Source of the DNA: Pseudomonadota bacterium
GTDB lineage: Bacteria; Myxococcota_A; Polyangia; Polyangiales; Sandaracinaceae
Assembly (NCBI GenBank): GCA_023427125.1
Contig: JAEZBP010000669.1
Location: 1-8,406, forward strand
Direction: 5' to 3'
DNA length: 8,406 bases
Of the stretch, positions 5,697-8,406 are shown one piece after another (positions within the stretch are counted from its first letter, which is position 1; each line of letters opens with the position of its first letter). The notes under the pieces are model-generated. The model was not told the DNA's origin and did no database searches. It saw only the letters and a list, made by a program, of their open reading frames with translations. Position numbers and translations under genes: made by a program.

Positions 5697-6794
5697 ATGA
5701 AGCCGACCGAAGGGAGCCCCATCGTCCTCGCGATCCCGCTCGACCACGGCGCACAGGACGTGCTCGAGGCCGCCGCGGTCCTCGCGAAGCAGCTCGGCGC
5801 GCCGGTGCTGCCGGTCCACGGTGTTGGCTGGCGCGCGCGCTTGCGCACGCGGGGTGAGCTCCGCGGCATCACGGAGGACTTGGTCCTCGTGCGCAGCACC
5901 CTCGACGCGTGGGTCGAGCCGCTCCGCGAGGCAGGCGTGGAGGTGCTCGAGCCGGTGGTCGAGAGCCAGCGCCCGGAGCAGCTCGTCCCGGCCATCGCCG
6001 CGCGCGCCGGCGCGCAGCTCACGATCGGCGGCTCCGGCCGCGGCTCCACCGCGCGCGACTGGCTGCTCGGGACGAGCGCCGAGCGCATCGTCCGCGCGAG
6101 CGCCGGGCCGGTGTGGATCGCGCGGGGGACGTTGCCGGGCGCCGCGCTCCCGGTGCTCGTGCCGGTCGATCTCGGCGAGGAGACCCGCCTCTCGATCCTG
6201 GCCGGCGCGCGCTGGGCCCGGCTGCTCGGCGCCAGGCTGCGCGTCCTGCACGTGCTCCCCGCCGTCGAGCCCGCGACGGAGTCGGCGATCGACGCGCTGC
6301 GTGTGGAGGCCACGAAGCAGATCGAGCTGGCGCTCGCCCACCTCGACGGCGACATCGTCTCCGAGGTCGCGTTCGCGCACGGGCCGATCGGCGCCTCGCT
6401 CGTGAGCGAAGCCGACGACGCGGGGCTCGTCGTGATCGTGCAGCCCGACTACGAGACGCTGCTGCCGACGACGATCGGCTCGCACGTCGAGCGCCTCATC
6501 CGCTCGTCTCGCGCGTCGGTCGTCGCGCTCCGCGATCACGACGCGGCGCGCGTGCGCGCGGTGCGCGAGGAGCGGGCGAGCTGGGTCGCGACGCTGATCC
6601 AAGAGGCCGAGGCGGCCCTGGCGGACGGCGATCCGGCGCGCGCCGAGCGCCTCCTGTCGAACGCGAAGATCGCCGCGCCGGCCAGCGTGCGCGTCGAGGA
6701 GGCCCTGGCAGGCGCGATCGAGGCGCAGGGCCGCGCCGAGGAGGCCGAACGGCACCGCGCCCTCGCGCGCTGGCTCCGCGCCGAGCTCGGCTGA
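5697..6794 (+). CDS. Tandem universal stress protein (two UspA domains) with helical, TPR-like tail
   Basis: This 365-residue protein has two UspA domains in tandem, about 8-142 and 152-279, then an alpha-helical tail. Usp proteins bind ATP or help cells survive growth arrest and stress; this one has no signal peptide and should be cytosolic. Domain 1 keeps a glycine loop (IGGSGRGSTARDWLLGTSAE, 110-129), but with one residue more than the canonical G-x2-G-x9-G-[ST] spacing. Domain 2 ends with IGSHVERLIRSSRASVVALR but has VQPDYETLLPTT where the glycine loop should be, so it probably does not bind ATP in the usual way. Residues 295-363 form Ala/Glu-rich helix pairs (AEAALADGDPARAERLLSNA, then AGAIEAQGRAEEAERHRALA) like one or two TPR hairpins. 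AAAGGAG at 5682-5688 sits 8 bases before ATG 5697. An ATG at 5676 overlaps the SDR stop in an ATGA junction but has no such site. Confidence 0.9.
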   Translation: MKPTEGSPIVLAIPLDHGAQDVLEAAAVLAKQLGAPVLPVHGVGWRARLRTRGELRGITEDLVLVRSTLDAWVEPLREAGVEVLEPVVESQRPEQLVPAIAARAGAQLTIGGSGRGSTARDWLLGTSAERIVRASAGPVWIARGTLPGAALPVLVPVDLGEETRLSILAGARWARLLGARLRVLHVLPAVEPATESAIDALRVEATKQIELALAHLDGDIVSEVAFAHGPIGASLVSEADDAGLVVIVQPDYETLLPTTIGSHVERLIRSSRASVVALRDHDAARVRAVREERASWVATLIQEAEAALADGDPARAERLLSNAKIAAPASVRVEEALAGAIEAQGRAEEAERHRALARWLRAELG

Positions 6795-6840
6795 TCTGCT
6801 GCCCCGCGCATTCGCGCGCGCCGCCGAGCGGACCTCCTGC

Positions 6841-6880
6841 GCGCGCGCTCCCCGCAGTCCAGCCGAAGGTGCGCGCGCTC
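6841..6880. repeat. 10-bp direct repeat in the convergent Usp / DHH-like gap
   Basis: GCGCGCGCTC occurs at 6841-6850 and again at 6871-6880, exactly 30 bases apart, within the 114-bp gap between converging stop codons. A short stem CGCGC-ATTC-GCGCG lies at 6805-6818, just after the Usp stop. These are candidate termination structures, but such simple GC repeats arise easily by chance here. Confidence 0.25.
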
Positions 6881-6908
6881 GCCGCTCCCCCAGCGAGGTG
6901 ATCGCGCA

Positions 6909-8171
6909 TCAGCGGCCGGAGGAGAGCTGCCGCCGCGCGGGCTTGCCGCCGATGAGCCCGAGCTTGATCAGGAGCCGCTTCCACCACGGCACCGGCGGGC
7001 CGAGCACGTCCCGCAGCACCCTCAGGATCTCCTCCGGGCTCAGGCCGGTGCCGGTGTCGCGCGGGGAGCCGCCGATGTCGCCCGAGCCACCCCACACGTT
7101 CGGGCTCGCGCCGCGGGTACGCGCCCGCGGGTCGAGGCGGTTGAGCTTCTTGTAGACGGCCTCGAGGTTCTTCGGCAGGAACGCGTCGACGAGCCGCAGG
7201 GTGTAGCGCCCCTTGTCGGTCTTGAGGACGATCACGCCGAGCGCCGCGCCGTAGCGCTCCTTGAGGCGCTCCTCGACCGCGTAGATGCCGAGCTTGGAGG
7301 AGAGCAGCACGGCGATGCGCCCGTTGTGCAGCGGCGCGCGCCCGCTCTCCTGGATCTCGCGCAGCGCGTCGAGCGCCTCCTCCGGCAGGAAGTGGGAGTC
7401 GAAGAGGGCGAGCTGCTCGCGCACGTACTCGATCCAGTCGATGGTCATCCACGTGCGGTCCGCCTTGTGACGGCGCTCGGCGGCGATGAGCTTGTCGACG
7501 CTGGCCTGCGCCTCCGCGAGCGCGTCGGCCGGGAGCGCGGTGAGGAGGTCCTTGTCCGTGCCGTGCGCGTCGATGACGCCCTCGAGTCGGATGACAGGCA
7601 TCGCGCCGCGCAGGAGCGCGCGGTCATCGCGCAGCAGCTCGACGTGGTTGATGAGGACCCACGCCGCGAGCATCGCGTCGAGGTCCGGGTCGTTGACCCA
7701 GAGCGTCCACGTGCCCGACGAGAGCGGGAGTCCCGAGAGGACCATCACCACGGCCTGCTCGCAGGTCGCGAGGGTGAAGCCGCGGATGCACCCCGCGTGG
7801 TGATCGAGCGAGTACTGACGCGCTTCGTTGTCCTGAAAAGGCGGCCCGCTGTAGACCCCGTCGAGGAAGATGCTCTGTCGGCCGTAGCGCTTGCGCCCCG
7901 CGTCGTCGACGGTGAGGCCGCGCTCGACGTGGAGCTCGATGTTGGGTGCGTTGGCGGAGATGATGATGCGCTGGCCGTCGCGCTCGACCACGCGATAGCG
8001 ACCGCCCTCGGCCTTCGCGCCGGAAGGAGGCGACGCGTCGTGGGCGCGCACGGCGGAGGTCTCGGCGGAGGTCTCGGCCGCGACATCGCCCGCCTCGGGC
8101 GCCATGCGCTCGGCAGGGGGCTCCTCCGTCGGACTCGGCTGCGCAGGCGGCTGGGGCGATGCCTCGCTCAT
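6909..8171 (-). CDS. DHH-phosphoesterase-like protein with unusual motif order
   Basis: This 420-residue protein is not one I can assign to a named family. Residues 1-55 are Pro, Ala, Glu and Ser rich and likely disordered; there is no signal peptide. The body carries motifs that recall DHH phosphoesterases, Mn-dependent enzymes that cleave oligonucleotides, cyclic dinucleotides, nucleotide phosphates or pyrophosphate: YSLDHHAGC (Asp123, His124, His125), VNDPDLDAMLAAW (Asp161, Asp163, Asp165) and LEGVIDAHGTD (Asp201, His203). Near the C-terminus, WGGSGDIGGSPRDTGTGLSP (360-379) is similar in character to the glycine-rich substrate loop of DHHA1 domains. In canonical enzymes the DxD motif precedes DHH; here DHH comes first, about 38 residues before DPDLDA. 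The last 20 residues are basic. It is convergent with the Usp gene and lies 63 bases downstream of a c-type haem protein gene on the same strand. ATG 8171 has only a weak ribosome-binding site; ATG at residue 23 is an alternative. Confidence 0.72.
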   Translation of the reverse strand: MSEASPQPPAQPSPTEEPPAERMAPEAGDVAAETSAETSAVRAHDASPPSGAKAEGGRYRVVERDGQRIIISANAPNIELHVERGLTVDDAGRKRYGRQSIFLDGVYSGPPFQDNEARQYSLDHHAGCIRGFTLATCEQAVVMVLSGLPLSSGTWTLWVNDPDLDAMLAAWVLINHVELLRDDRALLRGAMPVIRLEGVIDAHGTDKDLLTALPADALAEAQASVDKLIAAERRHKADRTWMTIDWIEYVREQLALFDSHFLPEEALDALREIQESGRAPLHNGRIAVLLSSKLGIYAVEERLKERYGAALGVIVLKTDKGRYTLRLVDAFLPKNLEAVYKKLNRLDPRARTRGASPNVWGGSGDIGGSPRDTGTGLSPEEILRVLRDVLGPPVPWWKRLLIKLGLIGGKPARRQLSSGR

Positions 8172-8201
8172 GGCTCGAAGCCTACCGCATCGACGGCGCG
8201 C

Positions 8202-8221
8202 GGCCGGAGTCTTCCGCGGCC
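8202..8221 (-). terminator. Stem-loop between the haem-protein gene and the DHH-like gene
   Basis: GGCC-GGA pairs with TCC-GGCC around a GTCT loop, with a 2-base bulge (GC, 8216-8217). It begins 13 bases after the stop codon of the upstream minus-strand gene and 31 bases before the DHH-like start. It could attenuate or process a shared transcript; no T-tract is present. Confidence 0.25.
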
Positions 8222-8234
8222 CGCGCTCGTGAGC

Positions 8235-8406
8235 TCACGGGCCTCCGCGGTCCGTCGCCGCCGAGCTCGAAGGGACCTCGGCCCAGAGCGCGCCACGCAG
8301 ATCGCCGAGCGCGTAGCCGGTCGCGCGATCGTTCGGGTAGCGCTCCGAGAGCACGGCGCGCACCTCCGGCGCGATGGCCGCCGGGTCGCCGTGGCAGGGG
8401 AGGCAG
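8235..8406 (-). CDS. C-type haem protein, Tll0287-like/DUF3365-type, 3' end only
   Basis: The gene enters from the right edge and ends at a TGA (8237-8235, minus strand); only the last 56 residues are visible. They start directly with a c-type haem attachment motif CLPCH, followed by GDPAAIAP, then ERYPNDRATGYALGDLRGAL. The order CxxCHG-x-P, then YP.D.A.GY..GD.RGA is what I recall of Tll0287-like haem domains (DUF3365, PF11845). Those are found in periplasmic or membrane-tethered sensor and redox proteins with covalently bound haem. The protein should therefore be exported, although its signal peptide lies outside the window. Third codon positions are strongly G or C, confirming the frame. 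The C-terminal ten residues (SSSAATDRGG) are a short disordered tail, so the haem domain is the end of the protein. It precedes the DHH-like gene by 63 bases on the same strand and may share its transcript. Confidence 0.75.
   Translation of the reverse strand, partial: CLPCHGDPAAIAPEVRAVLSERYPNDRATGYALGDLRGALWAEVPSSSAATDRGGP

Noticed and set aside
5568..6755. 395-residue minus-strand frame opposite the Usp gene
   Set aside because: It shows Arg/Asp/Gly shadow composition with no domain; the plus strand carries the clear Usp domains.
1..8406. Search for CRISPR arrays, tRNAs, insertion sequences and integrase genes
   Set aside because: I saw no spaced identical repeats, cloverleaf-like sequences, transposase motifs or terminal repeats.

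Overview
The window is very GC-rich, with third codon positions almost all G or C. It carries short, mostly monocistronic genes typical of a large deltaproteobacterial-type genome. A cysteine-motif lipoprotein, a tandem universal stress protein and many hypothetical proteins suggest a Myxococcota (Polyangia/Sandaracinaceae-like) chromosome. That assignment is inferred from style, not from a marker gene. There are no rRNA or tRNA genes, CRISPR arrays, intact mobile elements or phage genes.

Left part (1-1815, + strand). An open frame running in from the left edge may be the end of a gene. It is followed by a small secreted lipoprotein (305-862) with two tandem Cys-rich motifs, then a 65-residue helical protein of unknown function (997-1194). 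A 237-bp spacer with a long inverted repeat leads to a stand-alone two-CBS-domain protein (1432-1815).

Middle (1846-4705). An amidohydrolase-2 family TIM-barrel enzyme (minus, 1846-2883) is divergently paired with a PlsC-like acyltransferase (plus, 2972-3871). The acyltransferase converges on a minus-strand gene (3884-4705) for a Pro-rich, putative helix-turn-helix protein of no recognised function. Both convergent junctions are tight and carry GC-rich inverted repeats.

Right part (4915-8406). A classical short-chain dehydrogenase/reductase and a tandem UspA protein form a tight two-gene plus-strand operon. It sits behind a 209-bp intergenic region with repeated GGATCGA half-sites and a 9-bp hairpin. 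Converging on it is a minus-strand 420-residue protein (6909-8171) with DHH-phosphoesterase-like motifs in an unusual order. Upstream of that, on the same strand, is the 3' end of a c-type haem protein cut by the window edge; its visible 56 residues carry CxxCH and resemble Tll0287-like/DUF3365 haem domains.

Functional theme. CBS (adenylate sensing), Usp (ATP binding, stress), SDR (NAD(P)H) and a DHH-like protein could all relate to nucleotide or energy status. The genes are nevertheless split among several transcription units, and nothing in the sequence proves one pathway. The most unusual item is the DHH-like protein.
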